A stretch of 64,000 bases of DNA, from positions 3,100,001 to 3,164,000 of the forward strand of contig NZ_CP108414.1 in NCBI RefSeq assembly GCF_035978755.1, given 5' to 3'. Source of the stretch: Streptomyces sp. NBC_01298 (GTDB lineage Bacteria > Actinomycetota > Actinomycetes > Streptomycetales > Streptomycetaceae). Under the pieces are notes generated by a model that saw only the letters and a program-made list of their open reading frames with translations, had not been told where the DNA came from and searched no databases. Numbering within the stretch: position 1 is the stretch's first letter; every line of letters begins with the position of its first letter. Shown in pieces: positions 1 through 12,716 of this stretch. The position numbers and the translations under genes are program-made.

Positions 1-1008
<1,008 letters not shown>

Positions 1009-1036
1009 CCCCTGACCGCACGGCCCGGTGAAAGAC

Positions 1037-1080
1037 GAAGCCGGGGAGACGGGGTCCGCCCCCCCGTCCTCCCCGGCTTC
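1037..1080 (+). terminator. Hairpin after the chitinase gene
   Basis: GAAGCCGGGGAG (1037-1048) pairs perfectly with CTCCCCGGCTTC (1069-1080), and the loop itself can fold further (ACGGGG with CCCCGT). It begins 29 bp after the chitinase stop and is followed by the pyrimidine-rich TCCTTCTTCG. It also lies past the end of the minus-strand DUF2550 gene, so it may act from both sides. Confidence 0.75.
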
Positions 1081-1185
1081 TCCTTCTTCGCGCGCCGCTC
1101 GCACGGCTCGGCCCCGGGGGCCTCCCCGGCTTCGCGCCGCCGCGCCGGACTCCGTCCGGCGGGGACGACCCGGCGCCACCGGCCC

Positions 1186-1635
1186 TCAGGCCACGTTCAC
1201 CCGTTGCCCGGGAGGCGCGGCCTCCAGCCAGGCCAGGAAACCGGTCAGCGCGTCATCGCTCATCGCCAGCTCCAGACGGGTGCCGCGATGCGCGCAGCAC
1301 AGTACGACGGCGTCGGAGAGCAGGGCCAGCTCCTCCTCGCCCTCGGGCGCACGGCGGGCGACGACCTCGATGGAGGACCGCTCCAGCAGCCGGCGCGGCC
1401 GCGGGGAGTAGCTGAAGACACGGAACCAGTCGATGCGGTCACCGCTGTAGCGCGCGACCCCGTAGACCCAGCCCTTGCCGGAGACGTCCGGTTCCTCGGA
1501 CACGCCCCAGCGCATGCTGCAGTCGAAGGTGCCGCCGGAGCGCTGGATCAGCCTGCGGCGCAGCCCGAACACAAAGAGCCCGATCACCACCAGGGCTACG
1601 ACGACCAGGCCGCTCACAAGCAGAGCGAGGAGCAT
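1186..1635 (-). CDS. DUF2550 family membrane-anchored protein
   Basis: A 149-residue protein with one N-terminal hydrophobic segment (residues 1-24, rich in Leu/Val) followed by an Arg-rich turn (LRRRLIQ) and a soluble domain, i.e. a single-pass anchor with the domain most likely cytoplasmic. Length, topology and position directly after atpC match the DUF2550 family found downstream of the F-ATPase operon in Streptomyces. Function unknown. The ATG at 1633-1635 has a GGAGG about 10 bases upstream. It is separated from atpC by a hairpin, so it may have its own promoter. Confidence 0.85.
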   Translation of the reverse strand: MLLALLVSGLVVVALVVIGLFVFGLRRRLIQRSGGTFDCSMRWGVSEEPDVSGKGWVYGVARYSGDRIDWFRVFSYSPRPRRLLERSSIEVVARRAPEGEEELALLSDAVVLCCAHRGTRLELAMSDDALTGFLAWLEAAPPGQRVNVA

Positions 1636-1716
1636 CTTTCACCGACCTCCTCGCTCATCGAATAAACCCGGACGACAGCGTTCCTACCAGACGGAGTCTG
1701 GTGCGGACCCGCATCG

Positions 1717-1766
1717 CCTCAGCCGCGACCCGGTCCGGAAAATTCCGGAACAGGCCGCGGCTGAGG
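1717..1766 (-). terminator. Terminator after atpC
   Basis: CCTCAGCCGCG (1717-1727) and CGCGGCTGAGG (1756-1766) form an 11-bp perfect stem; a nested TCCGGA-AAAT-TCCGGA hairpin lies in the loop. It lies 27 bp past the atpC stop in the gap before the DUF2550 gene and is the likely end of the atp operon transcript. Confidence 0.75.
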
Positions 1767-1792
1767 TTTGAAACTCTTAACAGTACCGGGGC

Positions 1793-2167
1793 TTAGCGCC
1801 CCGAAACCGCGCGCAGCCGGACATCGGCGCGACGCTCGGAGACCGAGTCGGTCTCCGACTTCGCGCGCTCCAGTGCCCGCTCCGCCCGCTCGACGTCGAT
1901 CTCGTCGGCAAGCTCGGCGATCTCGGCCAGCAGCGACAACTTGTTGTCCGCGAACGAGATGAATCCGCCGTGCACCGCGGCGACAACAGTGTTGCCCCCG
2001 ACGGTACGGATGGTCACCGGGCCCGATTCCAGCACACCGAGAAGCGGCTGGTGACCGGGCATGACGCCGATGTCGCCGGACGTGGTGCGGGCGACAACCA
2101 GGGTGGCCTCGCCGGACCAGACATTACGGTCCGCCGCGACCAGCTCGACGTGCAGCTCAGCAGCCAT
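1793..2167 (-). CDS. atpC: F0F1 ATP synthase epsilon subunit
   Basis: 124 residues beginning MAAELHVELVAADRNVW; the N-terminal beta-sandwich (to about residue 85, with the MPGHQPLLGVLESGPV segment typical of epsilon) and a C-terminal helical hairpin rich in Glu/Arg (about 88-115). The epsilon subunit sits on the central stalk of F1 and modulates ATP hydrolysis. I chose the ATG at 2165-2167 over an in-frame start 10 codons upstream because GAGGAG lies 5 bases before it and the family starts there. Last gene of the atp operon. Confidence 0.96.
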   Translation of the reverse strand: MAAELHVELVAADRNVWSGEATLVVARTTSGDIGVMPGHQPLLGVLESGPVTIRTVGGNTVVAAVHGGFISFADNKLSLLAEIAELADEIDVERAERALERAKSETDSVSERRADVRLRAVSGR

Positions 2168-2296
2168 GGTGGCTCCTCGGGTCACCACTCGGCCCAATGG
2201 CCGGGTGTTGGGTCAAATTCTAATGGGCGTGAGGAGAGGGACGGGACACACCCGCCCCTCTCCGTCATTCAGCTGTGCTCACGGATGAGCGCGGCT

Positions 2297-4653
<2,357 letters not shown>

Positions 4654-4673
4654 GAGTCAGCTTCCTTCCGTCG

Positions 4674-6269
4674 TCACTTGGAGACGTTGACGGCCGGCGC
4701 GTCCTCGCCCAGGAGCTTGCCGTCCGAGGTCTCGAACCCACGCTTGAAGTCAGCGATGGCGTCAGCGATGGAGGTGAGGGTGTCGTCCGACATCTTGCCG
4801 CCGTCCGCGATGGAGGTGAGGAGGTCCTTGCGCGAGACGCGCAGGTGCTCCAGCAGCTCCGACTCGAAGCGACGGATGTCGTTGACCGGGACCTCGTCCA
4901 TCTTGCCGGTGGTGCCGGCCCAGACGGAGATGACCTGCTCCTCGACGGGCATCGGCTGGTACTGGCCCTGCTTCAGCAGCTCCACCAGACGCTTGCCGCG
5001 CTCCAGCGAGGCCTTCGAGGCGGCGTCCAGGTCGGAACCGAAGGCGGCGAACGCCTCCAGCTCGCGGTACTGGGCGAGGTCCAGGCGCAGACGGCCGGAA
5101 ACCTGCTTCATGGCCTTGTGCTGGGCCGAGCCACCGACGCGGGAGACCGAGATACCGACGTTCAGCGCCGGGCGCTGGCCCGCGTTGAACAGGTCGGACT
5201 CAAGGAAGCACTGGCCGTCGGTGATGGAGATGACGTTGGTCGGGATGAACGCCGACACGTCGTTCGCCTTGGTCTCGACGATCGGCAGACCGGTCATCGA
5301 ACCGGCACCCATGTCGTCGGAGAGCTTGGCGCAACGCTCCAGCAGACGGGAGTGCAAGTAGAAGACGTCGCCCGGGTAGGCCTCGCGGCCCGGCGGACGG
5401 CGCAGCAGCAGCGACACGGCGCGGTAGGCGTCGGCCTGCTTCGACAGGTCATCGAAGATGATCAGGACGTGCTTGCCGGCGTACATCCAGTGCTGGCCGA
5501 TGGCCGAACCGGTGTACGGCGCCAGGTACTTGAAGCCGGCCGGGTCGGACGCCGGGGCGGCGACGATCGTCGTGTACTCGAGCGCGCCGGCGTCTTCCAG
5601 GGCGCCGCGAACGGACGCGATGGTCGAGCCCTTCTGGCCGATGGCGACGTAGATGCAGCGAACCTGCTTGTTCACGTCGCCCGAGCGCCAGTTGTCGCGC
5701 TGGTTGATGATCGTGTCGACCGCCAGAGCGGTCTTGCCGGTCTGGCGGTCACCGATGATCAGCTGACGCTGACCACGGCCGACCGGCACCATCGCGTCGA
5801 TCGCCTTGTAGCCGGTCTGCATCGGCTCGTGGACCGACTTGCGGACCATGACGCCGGGGGCCTGCAGCTCGAGGGCGCGGCGGCCCTCGGTCGCGATCTC
5901 GCCGAGGCCGTCGATCGGGTTGCCGAGCGGGTCGACGACGCGGCCGAGGTAGCCCTCGCCGACGCCGACGGAGAGCACCTCACCGGTGCGCTGCACCGGC
6001 TGGCCCTCCTCGATACCGCTGAACTCGCCGAGGACGACGGCGCCGATCTCGCGCTCGTCGAGGTTCAGGGCGAGACCGAGGGTTCCGTCCTCGAACTTCA
6101 GCAGTTCGTTCGCCATGGCGGAGGGCAGGCCCTCCACCTTCGCGATGCCGTCGCCGGCAACGCTGACCGTTCCGACCTCCTCGCGCGAGGCCGCGTCCGG
6201 CTGGTACGACTGGACAAAGTTCTCCAGTGCGTCCCGGATCTCCTCCGGCCGGATCGTGAGCTCCGCCAT
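4674..6269 (-). CDS. atpA: F0F1 ATP synthase alpha subunit
   Basis: 531 residues from the ATG at 6267-6269 ([11 protein letters not shown]). The frame stays open 28 codons further upstream, but that stretch runs through the intergenic hairpin region and does not resemble alpha. Walker A GDRQTGKT is at 173-180; the Gln in it is typical of the non-catalytic alpha subunit. [17 protein letters not shown] and [14 protein letters not shown] are also family landmarks. It alternates with beta in F1. A 130-bp gap separates it from atpH, the longest spacing within the operon core apart from the upstream ends. Confidence 0.97.
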   Translation of the reverse strand: MAELTIRPEEIRDALENFVQSYQPDAASREEVGTVSVAGDGIAKVEGLPSAMANELLKFEDGTLGLALNLDEREIGAVVLGEFSGIEEGQPVQRTGEVLSVGVGEGYLGRVVDPLGNPIDGLGEIATEGRRALELQAPGVMVRKSVHEPMQTGYKAIDAMVPVGRGQRQLIIGDRQTGKTALAVDTIINQRDNWRSGDVNKQVRCIYVAIGQKGSTIASVRGALEDAGALEYTTIVAAPASDPAGFKYLAPYTGSAIGQHWMYAGKHVLIIFDDLSKQADAYRAVSLLLRRPPGREAYPGDVFYLHSRLLERCAKLSDDMGAGSMTGLPIVETKANDVSAFIPTNVISITDGQCFLESDLFNAGQRPALNVGISVSRVGGSAQHKAMKQVSGRLRLDLAQYRELEAFAAFGSDLDAASKASLERGKRLVELLKQGQYQPMPVEEQVISVWAGTTGKMDEVPVNDIRRFESELLEHLRVSRKDLLTSIADGGKMSDDTLTSIADAIADFKRGFETSDGKLLGEDAPAVNVSK

Positions 6270-6314
6270 CTGGGTTCCCTGCTCTCCTTGTTGGGCCTGA
6301 AGCTTCTTAGGGGT

Positions 6315-6331
6315 CTGGGGGCGACCCCCAG
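6315..6331 (-). promoter_or_regulatory. Hairpin in the atpH-atpA intergenic region
   Basis: CTGGGGG (6315-6321) and CCCCCAG (6325-6331) form a 7-bp stem with a 3-base loop about 46 bases upstream of atpA. It may be a partial attenuator or mRNA-stability element that sets the alpha/delta ratio. No U-tract is seen, so full termination is unlikely. Confidence 0.45.
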
Positions 6332-6399
6332 GAATCTTCTGCAAGTTCTGCACGGCCCAACCGGGCCGCTAGGAATGCTTTTTTCTAATGTGTGGCTGG

Positions 6400-7215
6400 T
6401 CAGCCGGCCATGCGGCGCGACGCCTCGGCGATGCGGTCCGCGATGGTGCCGTCGATGACCTCGTCGCCGACCCGCACCGAGATCCCGCCGAGGACCGTGG
6501 GGTCCACGTCGAGGTTCAGGTGCATCGGGCGGCCGTACAGCTTGGCCAGCACCGCGCCGAGACGCTGCTTCTGGACGTCACTGAGCGGAACCGCGGTGGT
6601 CACGGTGGCGACCATGCGGCCACGACGCTCGGCGGCGACCTTGGAAAGGGACTCGAGGCCCGCTTCCAGGCTACGTCCACGCGGGTGCGTGACGAGACGC
6701 GTGACCAGCCGCTCGGTGACGGCGTTCGCCTTGCCGCCGAGCAGGCTGCGCAGCAGCTGGCTCTTGGCGGCGGCGGTGGCCGACCGGTCGGTCAGTGCTG
6801 CGCGCAGCTCGGTGTTCGAGGTGACGATCCGGCCGAACCGGAACAGCTCGTCCTCGACGTCGTCGAGGCCTCCGCCGCTCTGGGCCGCCGTGAGGTCGGC
6901 GGTGGCCGCCAGGACCTCGAGCGAGTCCACCAGGTCACGGGACTGCGACCAGCGGGACCGGACCATGCCGGACACCAGGTCGAGGGTTTCCCCGCCCACC
7001 TGGCCGCCGAGCAGACGGCCCGCCAGCTCGGCCTTGGCCTCGCCGGACTGCGCCGGGTCCGTGATGACCCGACGCAGCGAGACCTCACGGTCGAGCAGCG
7101 CGGTGACGGCCGCCAGCTCGCCGGCGAGCTTCGCCGCGTCGACGGACGTGTTGTCCGTCAGCGCGTCGAGACGCTCGCGGGCGGTGGCCAGCGCGTCGCG
7201 GCTCGCTCCGTTCAT
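6400..7215 (-). CDS. atpH: F0F1 ATP synthase delta subunit
   Basis: 271 residues (MNGASRDALATARERLDAL). This is longer than the roughly 180-residue delta of Gram-negatives, as usual in actinobacteria. The C-terminal PTVLGGISVRVGDEVIDGTI is the family signature. Delta caps F1 and links it to the b-subunit peripheral stalk. Its ATG overlaps the atpF stop by 4 bp (ATGA at 7212-7215). Confidence 0.96.
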   Translation of the reverse strand: MNGASRDALATARERLDALTDNTSVDAAKLAGELAAVTALLDREVSLRRVITDPAQSGEAKAELAGRLLGGQVGGETLDLVSGMVRSRWSQSRDLVDSLEVLAATADLTAAQSGGGLDDVEDELFRFGRIVTSNTELRAALTDRSATAAAKSQLLRSLLGGKANAVTERLVTRLVTHPRGRSLEAGLESLSKVAAERRGRMVATVTTAVPLSDVQKQRLGAVLAKLYGRPMHLNLDVDPTVLGGISVRVGDEVIDGTIADRIAEASRRMAG

Positions 7216-7754
7216 CGGGCGGCCTCGGCCTTCTCCTCAAGCTCGCTGAGGAAGCGGTCGATCGTGCGGCTCTGCCGGGCGTGGTCCTCGAGGGACTCGC
7301 CGACAAGCTTTCCGGCCAGGTCGGTCGCCAGCTTGCCGACGTCCTGACGGAGGGCGGAAGAGGCGGCCTTGCGGTCAGCCGCGATCTGGGCGTGACCGGC
7401 AGCGATGATCTCCTCACGCTGCCGCTGGCCCTCTGCGCGAAGTTCTTCCTTCAGCGCAGTGCCCTGCTCCAGAGCATCCTGGCGCAGGCGAGCGGCCTCG
7501 TGCCGGGCTTCGGCGAGCTGGGCCTTGTACTGCTCCAGCACGCTCTGAGCCTCGGTCTGAGCGGCCTCAGCCTTTTCGATACCGCCTTCGATGGCCTCGC
7601 GGCGCTCGTCCAGAACCTTGTTGATGTTCGGGAGGAGCTTCTTCGCGAGGAAACCGAAGACGATGACGAAGGCGATCAGACCGATGACGAGCTCGGGGAT
7701 CGGCGGGATGAGGGGGTTTTCCTTACCCTCAGCCGCGAGAACCAGGAGGTTCAC
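7212..7754 (-). CDS. atpF: F0F1 ATP synthase b subunit
   Basis: 180 residues with a GTG start at 7752-7754 preceded by a purine-rich site. One N-terminal membrane helix (about residues 19-40, ELVIGLIAFVIVFGFLAKKLL) is followed by a long charged helix rich in Ala/Glu/Arg, the dimeric peripheral stalk. The protein holds the alpha3beta3 hexamer against rotation. It overlaps atpH by 4 bp and follows atpE by 42 bp. Confidence 0.97.
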   Translation of the reverse strand: MNLLVLAAEGKENPLIPPIPELVIGLIAFVIVFGFLAKKLLPNINKVLDERREAIEGGIEKAEAAQTEAQSVLEQYKAQLAEARHEAARLRQDALEQGTALKEELRAEGQRQREEIIAAGHAQIAADRKAASSALRQDVGKLATDLAGKLVGESLEDHARQSRTIDRFLSELEEKAEAAR

Positions 7755-7796
7755 ATCAGTGCCTTTCGTCGATTCGGACTAGTCGTTGGGTTCGTC

Positions 7797-8114
<318 letters not shown>

Positions 8115-8936
8115 TCAGTGGTGCTCGGCGAGCGCGCCCTGCAGGAAGCTGCAGGCCAGGAGCACGAAGACGTACGCCTGGACAGCCTGGATGAAGAGTT
8201 CGAACGCGGTCATCACGACGACCATGACGAACGAGACGCCCGCGTAAGCGATGCCGATCCCGTTCAGCAGGTACCAGCTGGCGATGGTGAACAGCAGCAG
8301 CAGCGTGTGACCGGCGAACATGTTCGCGAACAGTCGGACCGCGTGGGTGAAGGGGCGGACGATCACGTTCGAGAAGAACTCGATGACCATGACCAGCGGC
8401 AGGACCGGGCCGAGCGTCTTGTCGTAGCCGGTCAGGTTCTTGAAGCCGCCGACGAAGCCGTGACGCTTGAACGTCACGCTCATCCAGATCACGTAGACGA
8501 TCAGCGCGAGGCCGACCGGGTACGAGAAGATCGCCGTCACCGGGAACTGGGCGATCGGAATGATCGACCAGAGGTTCAGGATCCAGACGAAGAAGAACAG
8601 CGAGACCATGAAGGGGACGTACTTCTCGCCCTCCTTCTTGCCGAGCGTCTCGTAGACGATGCCGCGACGCACGAAGTCGTAGCCGGCCTCCGCCACCATC
8701 TGCAGCTTGCCCGGGACGACCTTCGGCTTGCGGAAGGCGGCCCAGAAGAAGGCGACGATGACGACCGTGCCGAGCAGGGCGAGCAGCATCGTCTTGTTGA
8801 AGTACGCGTTGCTGTCACCGTCCCCGAAGATCGGCTCGAACATGAACGAGTGCAGGCCGGGAGCCGGGAAACCACAACCGTCGAAGATGTGGCAATCGGT
8901 CTCGAAGGCGAGCACCGTCGTCGGGTCAGCACTCAC
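8115..8936 (-). CDS. atpB: F0F1 ATP synthase a subunit
   Basis: 273 residues from a GTG at 8934-8936 (MSADPTTVLAF). I prefer this over the in-frame start 12 codons upstream because AAGGAG lies 6 bases before it. Five or six membrane helices are visible; the conserved stator Arg is in the FTHAVRLFANMFAGH segment that faces the c-ring carboxylate. Forms the proton half-channels in F0. First of the structural genes after atpI. Confidence 0.97.
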   Translation of the reverse strand: MSADPTTVLAFETDCHIFDGCGFPAPGLHSFMFEPIFGDGDSNAYFNKTMLLALLGTVVIVAFFWAAFRKPKVVPGKLQMVAEAGYDFVRRGIVYETLGKKEGEKYVPFMVSLFFFVWILNLWSIIPIAQFPVTAIFSYPVGLALIVYVIWMSVTFKRHGFVGGFKNLTGYDKTLGPVLPLVMVIEFFSNVIVRPFTHAVRLFANMFAGHTLLLLFTIASWYLLNGIGIAYAGVSFVMVVVMTAFELFIQAVQAYVFVLLACSFLQGALAEHH

Positions 8937-9161
8937 CGCGGGCTCCTTCAGCGTGGCGCATAGGTACGGCAACCTCGTTGTGTCGGCGCGGCGGACAGCC
9001 GCTGTTCGGCACTGGACTGGTGTAACGGATGTGGGGGCGGCGTTCGGGCATCGAGCCTCGCGATGGGACAGGCGTCAGCTCAGATGCCCGCGCCAGCATT
9101 GCCACAGTTGAAACCGGACGATAGCAGCATCCCGAACGCGTACTTATTCCGCCCCTACCCC

Positions 9162-9599
9162 TCACGGCTTCTGGCCCGAATTTCCGGGCTTGTCGCCCTT
9201 CATCGAGTCAGGTTCGACGTAGAGGATCTTGGCCTTCATATGAGCACGCGCCTGTGCGGCGATCCACACCAGGGTGGCGACGACGAGCGTGATGGCGAAG
9301 GCCTTGGGGTTGAACAGCGTCGTGTTCTTGAACACGGCGAGAAAGACGAAGAGCAGCAGGATCTGGGCCGTGTAGAGCATGAGCCCCATGGCCTGGAACA
9401 AGTGCGGAAGTGATTTCGCCGTGCGCTGCAGTACGAGGAATCCGATGCCCATGAACAGCATCACCACGACCGTCGCGACGACGGCGCCCACGGCCCCCTT
9501 GCCACCGGCGACGATCCCACTGATGACGGCGGCGAGAGCGCCGGCGACAGCCGTGGGAACGGCGGATTGCAGGAGGGATCGGACGTCATCTGACCGCAT
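9162..9599 (-). CDS. atpI: AtpI-like small membrane protein of the atp operon
   Basis: 145 residues with four hydrophobic segments (about 14-34, 36-57, 68-90, 98-117) and a short polar tail (KGDKPGNSGQKP). Size, topology and place as the first gene ahead of atpB match the poorly conserved AtpI protein, proposed to help c-ring assembly or ion supply. The 225-bp gap to atpB is long for the operon. Identification rests mainly on position and topology. Confidence 0.8.
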   Translation of the reverse strand: MRSDDVRSLLQSAVPTAVAGALAAVISGIVAGGKGAVGAVVATVVVMLFMGIGFLVLQRTAKSLPHLFQAMGLMLYTAQILLLFVFLAVFKNTTLFNPKAFAITLVVATLVWIAAQARAHMKAKILYVEPDSMKGDKPGNSGQKP

Positions 9600-9874
9600 G
9601 GCGGTTTGCTCCGCGTGGTGGTGGGGGCACTGGGACTCGTACAGGACGAGCGTAGACCCGGTCCGAGAGGGAACCTCGGGCCAATGGACCGTCGCACTAC
9701 GGTCCTTCGGCTCTGTCGCCGGGTTTAGTGAACGGTATCACAAAGTATTTGATGAGAGCTTTACTCGGAGGGTGTGCCCACTGTCACACATGAGAGTGAC
9801 CCTGCGCGTGTGTGCGCGACAGTCAAGTGTCTTGTCTGGTAAAGGGCGTTCATGTCCGACATGCGCGCAGGACG
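9600..9874 (-). promoter_or_regulatory. Upstream region of the atp operon
   Basis: This 275-bp gap between the wecA-like gene and atpI contains the only AT-rich stretch of the neighbourhood (about 9727-9770, within AACGGTATCACAAAG and onward), which is where I would place the atp promoter. I see no clear -35/-10 pair matching a consensus well enough to assign. The plus-strand frames through it are not genes. Confidence 0.4.
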
Positions 9875-11197
9875 TCAGCGCGAGGATCCGGCCTTACGCC
9901 GGTCGGGGAAGCGCGAACGGGGGCCGATGGCGGTCGCCCCGTTGACGCCGGACACTCCCGCCGCGATCGGCCGGGCCGGCTCCGGCTCCGCCGCCGAGGC
10001 GTCCTGCAAGGCTGCCTCCGCGGCCCGTTCGGCGTGCCGGTAGCGCGGGGGGACCAGCCGCTCCGCCCAGCGCGGGGCCCTCGGGGTGAACCGGGGCAGC
10101 AGGAGCAGCAGCAGGCCCACGGCGCTCAGTGCGGAAATCGCCAGCACGATCCACATCGAGGCGGAATGCACCGAATACGCCACGGTGCCGAAGGCGATCA
10201 ATCCTGACCAGAAATACATGATGAGCACGGCCCGGCTGTGCGAATGCCCGAGTTCCAGCAGCCGGTGGTGCAGGTGTCCGCGGTCCGCGGCGAAGGGCGA
10301 CTGGCCCTTCCAGGTGCGCCGCACGATGGCCAGGACCAGGTCCGTCATCGGGATAGCGATGATCGTGAGCGGCAGGATCAGCGGGATGAAGACCGGCAGC
10401 ATCGCGTGGGTCGCGTTGCGCTCGCCGCCCACGAACAGGGCCATCGCGTCCGGGTCCACCTGTCCGGTGACGGAGATGGCGGCGGCGGCCAGCACCAGGC
10501 CGATGAGCATCGAGCCGGAGTCGCCCATGAAGATCCGGGCGGGGTGCATGTTGTGCGGCAGGAAGCCGAGGCACATGCCCATCAGGATGGCGGCGAAGAG
10601 GGTCGCGGGCGCGGCCGCCTCGATCCCGTAGCCGAACCAGATGCGGTACGCGTAGAGGAAGAACGCACAGGTCGCGATGCAGACCATGCCGGCCGCGAGG
10701 CCGTCGAGGCCGTCCACGAAGTTCACCGCGTTGATGGTGATCACGACGAGGGCCACGGTGAGCAGGTTGCCCTGCCAGGGGGTGAGCGAGACCGATCCGA
10801 TGCCGGGAACCGGAATCCACAGGATGGTCAGACCCTGCATGCACATCACGCCGGCGGAGATCATCTGCGCGCCGAGCTTGATCAGGGCGTCGAGCTCGAA
10901 CTTGTCGTCGAGCACGCCGACCAGCCAGATCAGGGCCGCCCCGGAGAGCAGGGCCCGCGGCTCGTTCGACAGCTCGAAGACCCCGTTGAGGTTCTGCAGG
11001 TGGTCCGCGACGAGCAGGCCGGCGCACAGTCCGCCGAACATCGCGATGCCGCCGAGCCGCGGAGTTGGCTCCCGGTGCACGTCGCGAGCACGGATCTCCG
11101 GCATCGCGCCCACGGCGATCGCGAACTTCCGCACGGGCCCGGTGAGTAGATAAGTCACCGCGACCGTGACGCAAAGCGTCAGCAGATATTCACGCAC
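9875..11197 (-). CDS. MraY/WecA family polyprenyl-phosphate sugar-1-phosphate transferase
   Basis: 440 residues with ten or so membrane helices. Family motifs are present: GVLDDKFELDA (the Asp pair), NFVDGLDGLAAG and FMGDSGSMLIG. It should transfer a UDP-sugar (GlcNAc-like) phosphate to undecaprenyl phosphate, the first membrane step of a wall glycopolymer such as teichoic or teichuronic acid; it is the gene often called rfe/wecA at this locus. I start it at the GTG 11195-11197 (MREYLLTLCVT), where the first helix begins; an upstream in-frame GTG at 11236 lacks a ribosome binding site. The last 80 residues are a polar Ala/Pro/Arg-rich tail. Confidence 0.9.
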   Translation of the reverse strand: MREYLLTLCVTVAVTYLLTGPVRKFAIAVGAMPEIRARDVHREPTPRLGGIAMFGGLCAGLLVADHLQNLNGVFELSNEPRALLSGAALIWLVGVLDDKFELDALIKLGAQMISAGVMCMQGLTILWIPVPGIGSVSLTPWQGNLLTVALVVITINAVNFVDGLDGLAAGMVCIATCAFFLYAYRIWFGYGIEAAAPATLFAAILMGMCLGFLPHNMHPARIFMGDSGSMLIGLVLAAAAISVTGQVDPDAMALFVGGERNATHAMLPVFIPLILPLTIIAIPMTDLVLAIVRRTWKGQSPFAADRGHLHHRLLELGHSHSRAVLIMYFWSGLIAFGTVAYSVHSASMWIVLAISALSAVGLLLLLLPRFTPRAPRWAERLVPPRYRHAERAAEAALQDASAAEPEPARPIAAGVSGVNGATAIGPRSRFPDRRKAGSSR

Positions 11198-11313
11198 GGG
11201 CTGCCCCAGATGTATCGCCGGCCATCTCAGCCCCACACACTAGCTGCGATGTACTCACTGTCAGGGACGCGCAGGGGCGGTATCCCGGTTGCGGTACGTC
11301 GCACTTGCCCCGC

Positions 11314-12546
11314 TTAAACCCCATACGGCGGAAAACTGACCACCAGCTCGTTGACGTCCCTACGGATCTTCGCCGGCTCCCCGCCCGTCAGCGCGGCCGT
11401 GAACAGCTCGGCGATCCGGCCCATCTGCGGCTCCCCCATCCCCTGCGTGGTCACCGCCGCGGTGCCGAGGCGGATGCCGCGCTGATCACCGTACGGAAGG
11501 GCGCAGGTGTCCAGCACGATGCCGGCGGCGGCCAGCCGGCCCCGGGCGCCCGCGCCGTCGAGGCCCAGCGGTGCGGGGTCGGCGGTGATCAGGTGGGTGT
11601 CGGTCCCGCCGGTGGTGATCGCGAAGCCGCGGGCGGCGAGCGCGTCGGCCAGGGCGCGGCCGTTGGCCACGACCCGGTGCGCGTAGGAGGTGAAGGCGGG
11701 CCCGGCGGCCTCGCCGAAGGCCACGGCCTTGGCGGCGATGGTGTGCATCTGCGGGCCGCCCTGGGTGAAGGGGAACACCGCCCGGTCGATCCGCTCCGCG
11801 AACTCGGCCCCGCACAGGATCATCCCGCCGCGCGGACCCCGGAGCACCTTGTGGGTGGTGGCCACCACGATGTCGGCGTAGGGAACGGGGCTGGGCGCGG
11901 CCCCGCCGGCCACGAGTCCGATGGGGTGGGCGGCGTCGGCGATGAGGAAGGCCCCGACCTCGTCGGCGATCTCCCGGAAGACGGAGTACTCGGGGTGCCG
12001 CGGATAGGAGATGGACCCGCACACGATGGCCTTGGGCCGGTGCTCGTGCGCGAGCCGCTGCACCTGGGCGTAGTCGATGAGCCCGGTCGCGGCGTCCACT
12101 CCGTACCCGACGAAGTCGAACCAGCGCCCGGAGAAGTTGGCGGGCGACCCGTGGGTGAGGTGTCCCCCGGAGGTGAGCGCCATCGCCAGCACGGTGTCCC
12201 CGGGCCGCAGCAGCGCGGCGTACGCGGCGAGCACGGCGGCCGATCCGGAGTGCGGCTGCACGTTCGCGTGCTCGGCGCCGAAGAGGGCGCGGGCCCGCTC
12301 GACGGCGATCCGCTCGGCCAGGTCGGCGTACTCGCAGCCGCCGTGGTGGCGGGCGCCGGGGTACCCCTCGGCGTACTTGTTGGCGAGCGGCGATCCGAGT
12401 GCGGTGAGCACGGCGGCCGAGGTGAAGTTCTCGGCGGCGATCAGCTGCAGCCCCTCCGCCTGCCGCTGCCGCTCCCCGTCGAGGACGTCGGCCATCTGCG
12501 GATCCTGCTGCCGCAGCAGGTCCAGGGGCTGGGTGATGACGCTCAT
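11314..12546 (-). CDS. glyA: Serine hydroxymethyltransferase
   Basis: 410 residues from ATG 12544-12546 (MSVITQPLDLLRQQDP). PLP-dependent fold type I. The active-site lysine is in THKVLRGPRGG (about residue 230); LIAAENFTS and NKYAEGYPG are SHMT signatures. It interconverts serine and glycine while loading tetrahydrofolate with a one-carbon unit. The open frame continues 106 codons upstream but through an intergenic palindrome. Streptomyces genomes usually have a second glyA; this is the copy beside the cell-wall genes. Confidence 0.95.
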   Translation of the reverse strand: MSVITQPLDLLRQQDPQMADVLDGERQRQAEGLQLIAAENFTSAAVLTALGSPLANKYAEGYPGARHHGGCEYADLAERIAVERARALFGAEHANVQPHSGSAAVLAAYAALLRPGDTVLAMALTSGGHLTHGSPANFSGRWFDFVGYGVDAATGLIDYAQVQRLAHEHRPKAIVCGSISYPRHPEYSVFREIADEVGAFLIADAAHPIGLVAGGAAPSPVPYADIVVATTHKVLRGPRGGMILCGAEFAERIDRAVFPFTQGGPQMHTIAAKAVAFGEAAGPAFTSYAHRVVANGRALADALAARGFAITTGGTDTHLITADPAPLGLDGAGARGRLAAAGIVLDTCALPYGDQRGIRLGTAAVTTQGMGEPQMGRIAELFTAALTGGEPAKIRRDVNELVVSFPPYGV

Positions 12547-12644
12547 GGCGCGACTCCAGGGGGGTACCGCATACCGGGTACCAGCCACTGTAGGCCGACC
12601 CTGCGCATCCCGCCCTCCGGCGAAATCAGCCCCGCCCGGGGCCC

Positions 12645-12700
12645 CTCCCAGCGGTGGCTGGGGGAGTTTGAGGCGCGGGGGTTCGGGGGCAGCGCCCCCG
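12645..12700. repeat. REP-like intergenic palindrome pair
   Basis: Two adjacent hairpins, CTCCCAGC/GGCTGGGGGAG (12645-12666) and CGGGGGC-AGC-GCCCCCG (12684-12700), joined by TTTGAGGCGCGGGGG. The combination resembles a palindromic unit that recurs between genes in many Streptomyces genomes. It sits in the 170-bp gap between glyA and the phosphatase-like gene, and could stop transcription from the latter. The family assignment is from memory, not a search. Confidence 0.5.
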
Positions 12701-12716
12701 ACAACGGCGCCGCAGG